Part shown: positions 1-8,382 of the stretch, piece after piece
Position numbering within the stretch: the first letter of the stretch is position 1
Layout: each line of letters begins with the position of its first letter
From: Acinetobacter sp. ANC 3813
Lineage (GTDB): Bacteria > Pseudomonadota > Gammaproteobacteria > Pseudomonadales > Moraxellaceae
Length of the DNA: 51,139 nt
Assembly: GCF_002135435.1 (NCBI RefSeq)
Contig: NZ_NEGK01000019.1
Location: 1-51,139, forward strand
Direction of reading: 5' to 3'
Made by a program: the position numbers and the translations under genes
Notes under the pieces: model-generated
Databases searched by the model: none
What the model was told of the DNA's origin: nothing
What the model saw: the letters and a program-made list of their open reading frames with translations, nothing else

Positions 1-547
1 CCTGCACCGCCACATCTACGCTGAGTTCTGCAGACAGACGCAGGCAGGCTGCGCGCATGGCCGCAGCATCCAGCATCTGGCCTTTTAGGCCAAATTGCAC
101 ACATGCGCGTTTTGGCCCATTTAACTGGCCATTCAGCTCTGGACGGTCCGATAAACGGGTCACTGTTTCAATATTGAAGCCTTGTCCAGACACAATTTTT
201 GTAACGGCCTGTAAGTGCGAAGCGGTCAATTCTGGCGCTAATGCAGTCACGATATAGCGTGTACGCCCTCCCTCACTCACCCATTGGTCATATTCTGCTG
301 CAGAGATCGGTTTAAAGCGCACAGTTAAGCCGATATCATGTGCTAGAATCAGAATTTCCTTCATGGCCAAAGCTGTTGCGGTTTGGTCATCAGACGACAC
401 AACAATACCTAAAGTCAGCTGGTTGTGGATGACGGCTTGTCCAACATCCAGAATTTGTAGGGAATGGGCGGAAAGAACCTGCATTAATCGAGTGAATTGA
501 TTCGGCTGGTCAGGTCCTAAAAATGAAATAAGAATGATTTCTCGCAT
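1..547 (-). CDS. serB: Phosphoserine phosphatase SerB, N-terminal part (cut by window edge)
   Basis: Last step of serine synthesis: hydrolysis of phosphoserine. The reverse strand is open from an ATG at 547 to the window edge, giving about 182 residues that start MREIILISFLGPDQPNQFTR. This is the tandem ACT-like regulatory region typical of long SerB proteins (an opening ISFLGPDQP strand, then a second unit around RYIVTALAPELTASHL). The HAD catalytic domain with its DxDST motif would lie beyond position 1 and cannot be checked. It is divergent from the YtjB-like gene at 607, the same neighbour pair as serB-ytjB in Escherichia coli, which supports both calls. Confidence 0.9.
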   Translation of the reverse strand, partial: MREIILISFLGPDQPNQFTRLMQVLSAHSLQILDVGQAVIHNQLTLGIVVSSDDQTATALAMKEILILAHDIGLTVRFKPISAAEYDQWVSEGGRTRYIVTALAPELTASHLQAVTKIVSGQGFNIETVTRLSDRPELNGQLNGPKRACVQFGLKGQMLDAAAMRAACLRLSAELSVDVAVQ

Positions 548-606
548 GAATTGACTCTGGTCTGAGCTGCAACTATTGTGAGAATCATAATCGAAAATGA
601 ACAGAA

Positions 607-1881
607 TTGCCTTGGAAGTTTACGTTGAATGCGCCTAGACAAGGGCTATTTGCTAGCCTACTGATAATAAGTTTTGCCTTTCATACCTTTTTACTGGTAT
701 TGGCAACGACTCACCAGCTGAATGAAAACCGCGCCAGCCAAGGCCAGCTCATGACCAGTCAGCTGGTTACAGACAGCATTTCTGAAATGCAGCCTGCAAA
801 TACGGTTTCATTGGCCCTATTGGCTGACCGCTATGCAACCAATCCCAGCGTAGCGTCCATCCGCATCTTAAATGCGGAGAATCAAGTGCTGGCAACAGGC
901 GGTTTGACCAAAACCCGCGAAGGCGAAGTGTTTGTCCGTGAAGCCCTGCAAAATGAAAAGAAAGTCGGCGCAGTCGAAATTACCCTGATCAAGCCGAGCA
1001 TTGGTGAAATCCTGCGCACACAGTGGCTGGCGATTTTGGCTTCATTATTTGTGCACGGCCTGCTTTGGCTGGCTTACCGCGCAATTGCCCGCCCGAGCCG
1101 TACTGAATATCTGGCGCGTATTAATAATGAATCTCGCTTAAAGCATGAAATTCAAACCCTGACCCAAACATTGGAACAGGAAAAGCACAACGCCGCTGTG
1201 GCGATTGCTCAAGCGCAGCAAAATACGCAAACCAAAGCCAAGGCAAAAGAAATCATCAAGCCGGTGATTGTCGACAGCAATGATTTAGCGCTGAATATTC
1301 AATTTTATGATCCAAAACAGCTGATCGACTCCGTCAACACCACCGTGTCAGTGCCGTATTTTAATTTGTGCCAAATTTTCTTGAACAAAACGGTTGAATT
1401 ATGTGTGCAGCATTACAAACTGAACAGTTCCGACATTTGCACCGTACAGAAATTCAATGAAAAAGGCGCCAGCATCAGCATTTCAGCAGATACGCCGAAT
1501 GCCCTGCAGTGCCTGACCATGATTGGCGCAGTATTCCAGCTTTTATCTGATGTGCTGTATAAACGCTACCGCGAAGAAAAGCGCTTTGTACTGCAGACCC
1601 GCAGTGCGGTGTCCAGCGCTGTTGAAGCCATGCAGCTCTCATCGGTGCAAGCCGCAGAGCGTTTGGTGCAGCAGCTATCTGCCAAAGAAAGCGCTGTGCA
1701 TGTGCCAAATGAATTGCTGAAAGACATTTCCGCGCATTTTCAATTGGTCAGCTTGCCCAATCCAACCAATGTGCTGACCCGCCATGCCTTTATGGTCAAT
1801 GGTATGGACAGCGATGCCGCAGAATTGGCGCAAAGCTTCCGTACCGAGATTTTAAAATCGAAACAGCCTAAAGCATCTTAA
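607..1881 (+). CDS. YtjB/Smp (AhpA)-like two-TM membrane protein with added cytoplasmic domain
   Basis: 424 residues, probably from a TTG start because the next upstream in-frame codon is a stop. Layout seen: N-terminal membrane segment (about 14-35), a periplasmic part of about 100 residues, a second membrane segment (about 139-158), a charged coiled coil rich in E, K, Q and A (about 165-215), then a soluble cytoplasmic C-terminus of about 200 residues. The first two segments match the YtjB/Smp design. In E. coli, ytjB is likewise divergent from serB, but that protein, from memory, is about half this length, so the C-terminal half is an extension. Function is unknown; family assignment rests on topology and synteny. 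Confidence 0.65.
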   Translation: MPWKFTLNAPRQGLFASLLIISFAFHTFLLVLATTHQLNENRASQGQLMTSQLVTDSISEMQPANTVSLALLADRYATNPSVASIRILNAENQVLATGGLTKTREGEVFVREALQNEKKVGAVEITLIKPSIGEILRTQWLAILASLFVHGLLWLAYRAIARPSRTEYLARINNESRLKHEIQTLTQTLEQEKHNAAVAIAQAQQNTQTKAKAKEIIKPVIVDSNDLALNIQFYDPKQLIDSVNTTVSVPYFNLCQIFLNKTVELCVQHYKLNSSDICTVQKFNEKGASISISADTPNALQCLTMIGAVFQLLSDVLYKRYREEKRFVLQTRSAVSSAVEAMQLSSVQAAERLVQQLSAKESAVHVPNELLKDISAHFQLVSLPNPTNVLTRHAFMVNGMDSDAAELAQSFRTEILKSKQPKAS

Positions 1882-1895
1882 AAGCTGCACTGCAT

Positions 1896-1929
1896 AAAAA
1901 AAGCCTGACAATATTCAGGCTTTTTTTTA
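1896..1929. terminator. Bidirectional intrinsic terminator
   Basis: Stem AAGCCTGA (1901-1908), loop CAATAT, complement TCAGGCTT (1915-1922), flanked by an A-run on the left and a T-run on the right. It serves both converging genes, the YtjB-like gene and the BASS transporter. Confidence 0.85.
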
Positions 1930-1945
1930 TGCATATTTATTGCGG

Positions 1946-2914
1946 TCAGCTGGGTTCATGGCTTGTCTTTGGAATAGCGTCAGGCGGTGTTTTTGCTGCC
2001 CAATAGCTTGCCAATGCCGGACCTGAAATATTGTGCCATAAACTGAAAATGGCGCTGGGCACAGCCGTTACCGGGGACGCAGCGAAATGCGCGGCGGCCA
2101 AGGCCACACCTAAGCCAGAATTCTGCATGCCCACTTCAATGGCCACCGCTTTACAGTCTGCATAAGGCAATTGAAAACATTTGCTGGCCCAAAAACCCAG
2201 CAAATAACCCAAGCCATTATGCAATATGACTACGCCTAAAATCAGCAGCCCAGACTCTAAAATCTGCGCCTTGCTGCCTGCAATAATCGCGGCCACAATC
2301 AGCACAATACTCAGTACAGAAATCAGCGGCATCACCTGAACATAAGATTCGACTTGGCGCTTAAACAGGCTGCGCGCAATAACGCCCAGCAAAATAGGAA
2401 ACAGCACCACCTGCAAAATAGACACCAGCATCGATAGTGCATTAATCTCAATCCATTGGCTAGCCAGCAGGTAAAAAATGGCCGGTGTTAAAATGGGCGC
2501 CAAGATCGTCGATACCGAAGTGCAGGCCACAGACAACGCTGTATTGCCTTTGGCCATATAGGTGATGACATTGGACGCTGTGCCGCCAGGGCAGCAGCCA
2601 ACCAGAATCACACCTATAGCAATTTCTGCCGGCAAAGCAAAAGCTTTGCACAATACATAGGCCAGCCCAGGCATGACAATAAACTGTGCCGCCACCCCGA
2701 TCAGCACGGCTTTCGGGCTTTGCAGCACGCCTTTAAAATCTGCGGCGGTCATGGTCATGCCCATTCCAAACATAATGATGCCCAGCACCCACGGAATATA
2801 CGCTTTCAGCCAGATAAACAGTTCCGGCATCCACAGCGCAATCCCAGAAAACAGCACCACCCATAAAGCAAAGGTTTTCTGTATCCACTGGTTAAAGCGA
2901 AAAAAAGCCGCCAT
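1946..2914 (-). CDS. Bile acid:sodium symporter (BASS) family transporter
   Basis: Inner-membrane secondary transporter with about 9-10 hydrophobic segments. Family features: the region around GVILVGCCPGGTASNVITYMAKGN, whose GGTASN core is a Na+-site motif of this family, and a late segment with EVGMQNSGLG. I chose the ATG at 2914 (MAAFFRFNQW, 322 residues) because GAGGAAG lies 5 nt upstream; the frame extends to an ATG at 2971 that would add 19 unlikely residues. Substrates of bacterial homologues vary (bile acids, pantoate, other organic anions), so none is assigned. The gene sits alone, converging on the YtjB-like gene. Confidence 0.88.
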   Translation of the reverse strand: MAAFFRFNQWIQKTFALWVVLFSGIALWMPELFIWLKAYIPWVLGIIMFGMGMTMTAADFKGVLQSPKAVLIGVAAQFIVMPGLAYVLCKAFALPAEIAIGVILVGCCPGGTASNVITYMAKGNTALSVACTSVSTILAPILTPAIFYLLASQWIEINALSMLVSILQVVLFPILLGVIARSLFKRQVESYVQVMPLISVLSIVLIVAAIIAGSKAQILESGLLILGVVILHNGLGYLLGFWASKCFQLPYADCKAVAIEVGMQNSGLGVALAAAHFAASPVTAVPSAIFSLWHNISGPALASYWAAKTPPDAIPKTSHEPS

Positions 2915-3009
2915 ACGCACTTCCTCTTGCATGCAAATAAAATAGGCATCCCAAAAGATGCCTATATTCATCTGACCCTTGCATCTGTCATATTCTATTG
3001 ATGGCGAAA

Positions 3010-3648
3010 CTATACAGTTTCATGCACTTTGACAATATCTTTCATGTAGATGCGCTTCACACCTTGCGCCAGCATCTCTTGCCACGCGTGCTGCAAAGAG
3101 CCCTGCAGATCAATGCCCTTACAGGCATCTGCGATGACAAAAGCACGGAACCCCAGCTTGCAGGCATCAATGGCTGTCCACGCGACGCAGAAGTCGGTTG
3201 CAATGCCCGCGATAAAAACCGTATCAATGCCGCGCTCTTTTAAATAGCCTGCCAGCCCTGTCGAAGTCTGATGATCCGCTTCCATAAAGGCGGAATAGCT
3301 GTCGATGTCTGCATGAAAACCTTTGCGGATGATCAGCTGCGCATGCGGCACATTCAAATCATGGTGCAGAGCCGCATCATGCGTACCTTGCACGCAATGC
3401 GAAGGCCAAAGCACCTGTGCGCCATAGGGCAGCTGAATGGTGTCAAAAGGCTGATGCCCTGCATGATTTTCTGCAAAAGAAATATGATTTTCCGGATGCC
3501 AGTCCTGCGTCAGCACCACATGGTCAAAATACTGCGCCAGCTGGTTAATATTTGGAATAATTTGATCAGCATTCGCCACAGCCAAATTGCCGCCGAGAGT
3601 AAATCCATGCTGCACATCGACAATAATCAGAGCGCTATTGTTTTGCAT
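3010..3648 (-). CDS. pncA: Nicotinamidase PncA
   Basis: Hydrolyses nicotinamide to nicotinate and ammonia in NAD salvage. 212 residues, normal length. The cysteine-hydrolase triad is visible: D11 (LIIVDVQ), K109 (IIRKGF) and C154 (GIATDFCV). Likely metal ligands are D49 and H51 (QDWHPENH) and H84 (WPSHC). It may also act on pyrazinamide, as PncA does generally. Monocistronic by appearance, with non-coding sequence on both sides. NAD metabolism is represented again by nadC at 15.9 kb. Confidence 0.95.
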   Translation of the reverse strand: MQNNSALIIVDVQHGFTLGGNLAVANADQIIPNINQLAQYFDHVVLTQDWHPENHISFAENHAGHQPFDTIQLPYGAQVLWPSHCVQGTHDAALHHDLNVPHAQLIIRKGFHADIDSYSAFMEADHQTSTGLAGYLKERGIDTVFIAGIATDFCVAWTAIDACKLGFRAFVIADACKGIDLQGSLQHAWQEMLAQGVKRIYMKDIVKVHETV

Positions 3649-3830
3649 AAAGCCTAGTCCATTTTATTATTCATTCGCTAACTGCGTTTCAGCATAGCCT
3701 AAAAAGCCACAGTATTCAGAATTTGCCATAAAAAAGGAATGACCGCATTGGGCTTTAACGCTTCTTACAATGCAATTCCCTATGCAGGAAAGTCAGTTCT
3801 GACAAATATTTGAAAACCGCATGCAGAAAA

Positions 3831-3856
3831 AAAGCCCGCGAAGCGGGCTTTTTCAT
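3831..3856 (-). terminator. Intrinsic terminator of the MFS gene
   Basis: Stem AAAGCCCGC (3831-3839) with loop GAA and complement GCGGGCTTT (3843-3851). There are T-runs in both directions. It lies just past the stop codon of the minus-strand MFS gene. Confidence 0.85.
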
Positions 3857-3867
3857 TTTCGTATTTC

Positions 3868-5085
3868 TTACGATGTTTTATTCAAACCGCGTACCAACAC
3901 CAGCATGAAAATCGCTGAGATAATGATACATGGAATAGCGGCAGAGATTACACCTGCTGCGCCATAACCAGCAGTTAACAATGCACCAGCAATTGCAGGC
4001 CCAAGCATCGCGCCAATACGGCCAACTGCAGAACCTACACCAATACCTGTGCCACGCACTGCAGTTGGATACACGATACCGCCGAATGCATACAGTACAC
4101 CTTGACAGCCAATTACGAATGCACCCACCAATGCTGCAGCCATGTACATTTGTGTTAATGAACCCGCAGCGTTTAGCGCCAATAGGCCAGCCAAGATACC
4201 GCCGTACATCAAGACAATCACATAGGCTTTTTTCCAGCGGTCAGTCAGCATACCTAAAATAATCGTACCGACAGTTGCACTCACCATGAAGTAGAACTGA
4301 GCTGTTGCGCCTTCTTTGCGAGTGAAGCCAAGTTCTGTGAACAACGATGGCAACCAGCTTAACATGATGTAAACCACCATCAATGTAAAGAAATAGCTAA
4401 TCCAGATGCACACCGTGCGCAGCAAGTTTTCAGAATTGAATAGATCTTTGAAAGAGCCTTGCGGTACAGCTTCTGCAGAAGAAGCATTGGCTGCTTGATC
4501 TTTTGCTTTCAAATACTCTTTAGATTCAGGCAATAAGAACATCATTACTGGAATGACAATGATTGGCAGCAAACCGCCTAAATAGAAAATGTTTTTCCAG
4601 TTTGAACCGAAGTCTGTACTTGCAACTAAAGATAGAATTGCAGCGCCTACTGGCATACCGCAGTACATTAAACCTACCGCACGGCCGCGGTTTGCTGGAG
4701 ATACGGCTTCAGAAGCCAGCGTGATCAGAATTGGCATTGCAGCGCCAAGGCCTGCACCTGCTAAGAAACGCACCGCAAGCAGTGAGTTGAAGCTATTTAC
4801 CCATACTGTGCATAAAGTGAATACTGCGAAAATTGCAACAGACCAAATTAGGACTGTTTTACGGCCAATACGGTCAGCAATACGGCCACCTACCAGTGCG
4901 CCAGGCAATAAGCCCAAAATCCCTGCACTAAAAAACACCCCCAATTGTGAGCTGTCTAGGCCGAAATGTTCACGAATGCCTGCCGCAGCAATACCTGCGG
5001 CCTGAATATCTAAGCCTTCGATTACGGCAATTAGAAAACAGATGGCTACCGTTACGATAGCATGTTTATTATCTGATCTTTCCAT
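3868..5085 (-). CDS. MFS transporter, aromatic acid:H+ symporter (AAHS) type
   Basis: 405 residues with 12 predicted membrane segments. The first loop carries the MFS motif (GGRIADRIGRKTVL) and the start of helix 1 has IEGLDIQAAG, the position of the acidic motif in AAHS proteins such as PcaK, BenK and MhpT. The start ATG at 5085 has AAGGA 7 nt upstream. Likely role: proton-driven uptake of an aromatic or related carboxylate. No degradation genes are adjacent, so the substrate is open. A 731-bp non-coding gap lies upstream. A second AAHS-type gene sits at 48.4 kb. Confidence 0.82.
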   Translation of the reverse strand: MERSDNKHAIVTVAICFLIAVIEGLDIQAAGIAAAGIREHFGLDSSQLGVFFSAGILGLLPGALVGGRIADRIGRKTVLIWSVAIFAVFTLCTVWVNSFNSLLAVRFLAGAGLGAAMPILITLASEAVSPANRGRAVGLMYCGMPVGAAILSLVASTDFGSNWKNIFYLGGLLPIIVIPVMMFLLPESKEYLKAKDQAANASSAEAVPQGSFKDLFNSENLLRTVCIWISYFFTLMVVYIMLSWLPSLFTELGFTRKEGATAQFYFMVSATVGTIILGMLTDRWKKAYVIVLMYGGILAGLLALNAAGSLTQMYMAAALVGAFVIGCQGVLYAFGGIVYPTAVRGTGIGVGSAVGRIGAMLGPAIAGALLTAGYGAAGVISAAIPCIIISAIFMLVLVRGLNKTS

Positions 5086-5816
5086 TGGGGAATCCTTGTT
5101 TCAATCAGCGTTTAAATGACAAAGCCATCATCTATGAGCACGCACAGCATGATAAGTATCAATAAGTTGAACCTTTTAGTCGGGTATCTGCAGCAGATAC
5201 AGGCTGCATGCATTTTTCAGGCACTGTAAATAAAGTCTTAAAAACAATAACTCGCAGCGCTTTTTATATTCAATACAAGGGAGGTCCGCTTTCAGATCAA
5301 TGCAGAAATGCTTCAATACATACAAATAGGTCAACTTCTTTTATATTTTAAATAGATTATTAAGGTAGTTTTTATAGATGATTTTAATGCCTCAGCCATC
5401 AAAAAAAGATAGCTTTGAAGTCTATCTTCATCTATTTTTCCTCTTAAAATCTGACTAAAAAACACGGATTTCAGCTATTTTCATGCCTTTGGCGCATTTT
5501 AGCTGCCAAATTACAGCAAAATTTTCATCTTTATCCAGCCGGCATTCAATCTCATTTTTTCACCGCCGGCAGCATCCGCCTTTTGTGTAACATTCATCAA
5601 ATAACTGCTTGATTGTTTTAAATAGGCTTTGTATAAAGTTTTTAGTGGCTTTGACTAAAGCATATTGTTCTTATGCTTATGATCAGTCATAATTTGCATA
5701 AGCATTATTCAACTGCGCTTCAAGCGCATTGATTTTGCTATAAATCAAAATACGAACCCATCCAAATCTATGTTTCCCTAACGCACTTCGGATGGACAAA
5801 TAGGATTTTTTTCAAA
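5086..5816. other. Long intergenic region between divergent MFS gene and dapA
   Basis: No convincing gene in 731 bp. Contents: the promoter region for the minus-strand MFS gene at the left; a 7-bp stem-loop, AAGATAG (5406-5412) with CTATCTT (5422-5428); a 9-bp inverted repeat at 5673-5705; a 7-bp inverted repeat at 5729-5748 around a TATAAA-like element; and a leader stem CCATCC/GGATGG at 5758-5795 just before dapA. These look like operators or leader structures, but no regulator can be named. Confidence 0.5.
5673..5705. promoter_or_regulatory. Nested palindromes upstream of dapA
   Basis: ATGCTTATG (5673-5681) pairs perfectly with CATAAGCAT (5697-5705). Inside it, TTATGA and TCATAA form a second palindrome around TCAG. 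The two foldings overlap, as in a dimeric regulator operator. The regulator is unknown. Confidence 0.4.
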
Positions 5817-6713
5817 ATGACTCAGCAAGCACAGACCATTCAAGGCTCAATTGTCGCAATCGTCACCCCCATGTTAGAAAATGGAAGCGTAGATTGGAAG
5901 GGTCTAGAGAAGCTCGTTGAGTGGCACATTGCCCAAGGCACAAACAGCATCGTTGCAGTCGGCACCACGGGTGAAGCTTCAACTTTAAGCATGGCTGAAC
6001 ACACGCAAGTGATCAAAGAAATCATCCGTGTGGCGAACAAACGCATTCCAATTATTGCAGGCACAGGCGCAAACTCTACGCATGAAGCGATTGAGCTGAC
6101 CAAAGAAGCCAAAGAGCTTGGCGCAGACGCAGCCCTATTAGTTACACCTTACTATAACAAACCGACTCAAGAAGGCCTATTCCAGCACTACAAAGCGATT
6201 GCTGAAGCAGCAGACATGCCGATGATCCTGTATAACGTACCTGGCCGTACAGGTGTGGATATGGACAACGACACTGTGATCCGCCTTGCTGATATTCCTC
6301 AAATTGTCGGCATTAAAGATGCAACTGGCGACGTACCCCGCGGCAAAGCGCTGATTGAAGGCCTGCAAGGCAAAGACATGATTGTCTATTCAGGCGATGA
6401 TGCGACGGCTTACCAGTTGATGGGCTTTGGCGCAAAAGGCAACATTTCAGTGACTGCGAATGTCGCGCCTAAAGAGATGAGTGAAGTTTGCGCCGCTGCG
6501 CTTGCAGGAAATGCAGCGCTCGCTGAAGAGCTGAATGGCAAAGTTGCAAATTTACACAATATTCTGTTTTGTGAATCTAACCCAATTCCTGTGAAATGGG
6601 CACTCCATGACATGGGCTTAATCAGCGCAGGCATCCGTTTGCCGTTAACGCCACTAGCAGAACAATACCGCGCTCCGCTTCATGAAGCATTAACAGATGC
6701 GGGCGTTATTTAA
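5817..6713 (+). CDS. dapA: 4-hydroxy-tetrahydrodipicolinate synthase DapA
   Basis: Condenses pyruvate with aspartate semialdehyde, the first committed step to diaminopimelate and lysine, so it feeds peptidoglycan synthesis. 298 residues, normal length. Catalytic residues are seen: Schiff-base K167 (GIKDAT), Y139 (LYNVPGRTG) and the TT pair at 50-51 (GTTGE). It is followed after 17 bp by the bamC-like lipoprotein and then purC, the same order as dapA-bamC-purC in E. coli. A leader stem at 5758-5795 precedes it. Confidence 0.97.
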   Translation: MTQQAQTIQGSIVAIVTPMLENGSVDWKGLEKLVEWHIAQGTNSIVAVGTTGEASTLSMAEHTQVIKEIIRVANKRIPIIAGTGANSTHEAIELTKEAKELGADAALLVTPYYNKPTQEGLFQHYKAIAEAADMPMILYNVPGRTGVDMDNDTVIRLADIPQIVGIKDATGDVPRGKALIEGLQGKDMIVYSGDDATAYQLMGFGAKGNISVTANVAPKEMSEVCAAALAGNAALAEELNGKVANLHNILFCESNPIPVKWALHDMGLISAGIRLPLTPLAEQYRAPLHEALTDAGVI

Positions 6714-6730
6714 TAAAGAGCAAAAATATT

Positions 6731-7339
6731 ATGCAATTACGTTTAGGATTAACCCTTGCGCTTTCAGTATTCAGTTTAGCCGGATGCAGTTCACTTGCTT
6801 TTAACAATGGCACCTTGGACTATAAAAAAACCACCGAGCTTGATCCGCTGCAATATCCTGAAGGTTCAATGGTTCGCCCTGCAACGCCGCTGTATCCTGC
6901 TCCAACGGTTGACCAGCTGGCCATTGAACATGCGCCGAAGCTGGAAAACCAAAAAGGCAACCGTTTTGCCTTGCCTCGCCCTGATGAAAACCAAGAGCAA
7001 AGCTCCGCAGATTCAAGCCAGGCTGATGGTACACCAATTGGCCGTCCACAGCTGCTTACTGACGGAAATCAAAATCCTTTGCTCAAAGTTGACGGAAATT
7101 CTGCTACAATTTGGCAATACACACTTGCTACCCTCAGCAGTCTTAACCATACCGTTACTGGTCAAAGTAAAAACGGTTACGAAGCAACCGTTAAAATCGA
7201 TCAGACAACCTACATCTTAAGACTTTCATCTGTAGGGGCCAGCAATACCATCGCTGTGTTCAATGCCGATAACACTTTTGCAGACAAACAAAAAGCTGCA
7301 GACCTGTTAGCTCAGATTTACCAAAATTGGCCAGCCTAG
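6731..7339 (+). CDS. bamC: BamC-like outer-membrane assembly lipoprotein (short form)
   Basis: Lipoprotein of 202 residues. The signal peptide ends in a lipobox LAGC with the lipidated cysteine at C19. The mature N-terminus holds the unstructured stretch seen in BamC (DPLQYPEG, LYPAP). One C-terminal domain follows (about 115-202, with TIWQYTLATLSSLNHTV). E. coli BamC has two globular domains and about 344 residues, so this protein seems to keep only one. Position between dapA and purC is the strongest support. Role, from family knowledge: accessory subunit of the BAM complex that inserts beta-barrel proteins. Confidence 0.75.
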   Translation: MQLRLGLTLALSVFSLAGCSSLAFNNGTLDYKKTTELDPLQYPEGSMVRPATPLYPAPTVDQLAIEHAPKLENQKGNRFALPRPDENQEQSSADSSQADGTPIGRPQLLTDGNQNPLLKVDGNSATIWQYTLATLSSLNHTVTGQSKNGYEATVKIDQTTYILRLSSVGASNTIAVFNADNTFADKQKAADLLAQIYQNWPA

Positions 7340-7360
7340 TCGTACTAGGCATTTTTTTTT
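7334..7360 (+). terminator. Terminator overlapping the bamC stop, directly before purC
   Basis: GCCTAGT (7334-7340), loop CGT, ACTAGGC (7344-7350), then A and nine T. The bamC stop codon TAG (7337-7339) is inside the left arm. The purC start is only 16 nt past the T-run, so little room remains for a separate promoter. Confidence 0.85.
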
Positions 7361-7375
7361 GAAAAAGGTTCCCTC

Positions 7376-8095
7376 ATGTTAAAACAAACCTTGCTCTATA
7401 CCGGTAAAGCGAAATCTGTTTATGAAACAGACAGTGCAGACCACCTCATCCTAGTCTTCCGTGATGATGCTTCTGCATTCAATGGCGAAAAAATCGAACA
7501 GCTGGATCGTAAAGGTAAGGTGAACAACCGTTTTAACGCCTTTATCATGGAAAAATTGGCTGCTGCTGGCATTGAAACTCACTTTGAAAAACTTCTTTCT
7601 CCAACTGAAGTTTTAGTGAAAAAATTAAAAATGATTCCTGTTGAATGCGTAGTGCGCAACTATGCTGCAGGTTCATTATGCCGCCGCTTGGGTGTTGAAG
7701 AAGGTAAAGAGCTGGTTCCGCCAACTTTTGAATTGTTCTTCAAAGACGATGCGCTTGGCGATCCAATGGTCAACGAATCTCAAGCGATTTCTTTAGGCTG
7801 GGCAAATGCTGAACAGCTGGCTCAAATGAAAGAATTGACTTACAAAGTAAATGAAGTGCTGAAGGAACTGTTTGCTGCAGGCAACATGCTTTTAGTAGAC
7901 TTCAAACTTGAATTTGGTGTATTCCACGACCGTATCGTTCTTGGTGATGAATTCTCTCCAGACGGCTGCCGTCTTTGGGACAAAGATACCAAGAAAAAAT
8001 TAGACAAAGACCGTTTCCGCCAAGGTTTAGGCGGTGTGGTTGAAGCTTATGAAGAAGTTGCTACGCGTATTGGCATCGACCTTTCAGACATCTAA
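7376..8095 (+). CDS. purC: Phosphoribosylaminoimidazole-succinocarboxamide synthase (SAICAR synthetase)
   Basis: Joins aspartate to CAIR in purine biosynthesis using ATP. 239 residues, the usual length of the monofunctional bacterial enzyme. The N-terminus LYTGKAKSVYET is the nucleotide-binding start; the signatures PVECVVRNYAAGS and LVDFKLEFG are present. AAGG lies ahead of the start. It is third in the dapA-bamC-purC order but separated from bamC by a strong hairpin terminator, so its expression may rely on read-through, conditional attenuation or a promoter inside bamC. Confidence 0.97.
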   Translation: MLKQTLLYTGKAKSVYETDSADHLILVFRDDASAFNGEKIEQLDRKGKVNNRFNAFIMEKLAAAGIETHFEKLLSPTEVLVKKLKMIPVECVVRNYAAGSLCRRLGVEEGKELVPPTFELFFKDDALGDPMVNESQAISLGWANAEQLAQMKELTYKVNEVLKELFAAGNMLLVDFKLEFGVFHDRIVLGDEFSPDGCRLWDKDTKKKLDKDRFRQGLGGVVEAYEEVATRIGIDLSDI

Positions 8096-8120
8096 TGCAT
8101 GTCTAAGCTTTAAAGCAATA

Positions 8121-8150
8121 AAAAAACCGGGCGATTTAGCCCGGTTTTTT
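8121..8150 (+). terminator. Intrinsic terminator of purC
   Basis: AAAAAACCGGGC (8121-8132), loop GATTTA, GCCCGGTTTTTT (8139-8150). Perfect 12-bp stem ending in the T-run. Confidence 0.9.
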
Positions 8151-8232
8151 ATTGGCAGGAAATCACTCAGCTTTGCTGGACAGCAATTAGCCTAAATCTA
8201 AAAAATAGATCATCTGCATAAGTACAATCGTT

Positions 8233-8261
8233 TTTACATTGGTTTATTTTTCTACTAATAT
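8233..8261 (+). promoter_or_regulatory. Sigma-70-type promoter for a small RNA
   Basis: TTTACA (8233-8238), a 17-bp spacer, then TAATAT (8256-8261). No plausible coding frame follows. Predicted transcription start is near 8268. Confidence 0.55.
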
Positions 8262-8267
8262 TGCTTT

Positions 8268-8382
8268 CATACCAGGCAACATGAGCTGCAGCGCAGCTGA
8301 TGCATTGCCGACCAATTACCCTCTAGGATGCATCTCCCTTCGGACATCCTATTTTGCCCAGCCTCCAGCTGGGCTTTTTTTT
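8268..8382 (+). ncRNA. Candidate small RNA, about 115 nt, between purC and rarA
   Basis: Downstream of the promoter at 8233-8261 come three successive hairpins: AGCTGC/GCAGCT (8284-8298), TAGGATG/CATCCTA (8324-8351), and a terminator GCCCAGC/GCTGGGC (8356-8374) followed by eight T (8375-8382). The T-run lies on the plus strand. Read in the minus direction, the hairpin is followed by AAAATAGG rather than a T-run, so it is not simply the rarA terminator. The RNA ends exactly at the last codon of convergent rarA. I do not recognise a known family. Structure and promoter are seen; function is unknown. Confidence 0.6.

Noticed and set aside
7827..7844. GacA-box-like TGAAAG-N6-CTTACA inside purC
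   Set aside because: One mismatch from the consensus, but within a conserved coding sequence and not followed by a promoter or AGGA hairpins. It shows that the box alone is not specific; the RNA call needs the hairpins as well.
8356..8382. Hairpin before rarA as the rarA terminator
   Set aside because: The T-run follows on the plus strand only; on the minus strand the stem is followed by AAAATAGG.
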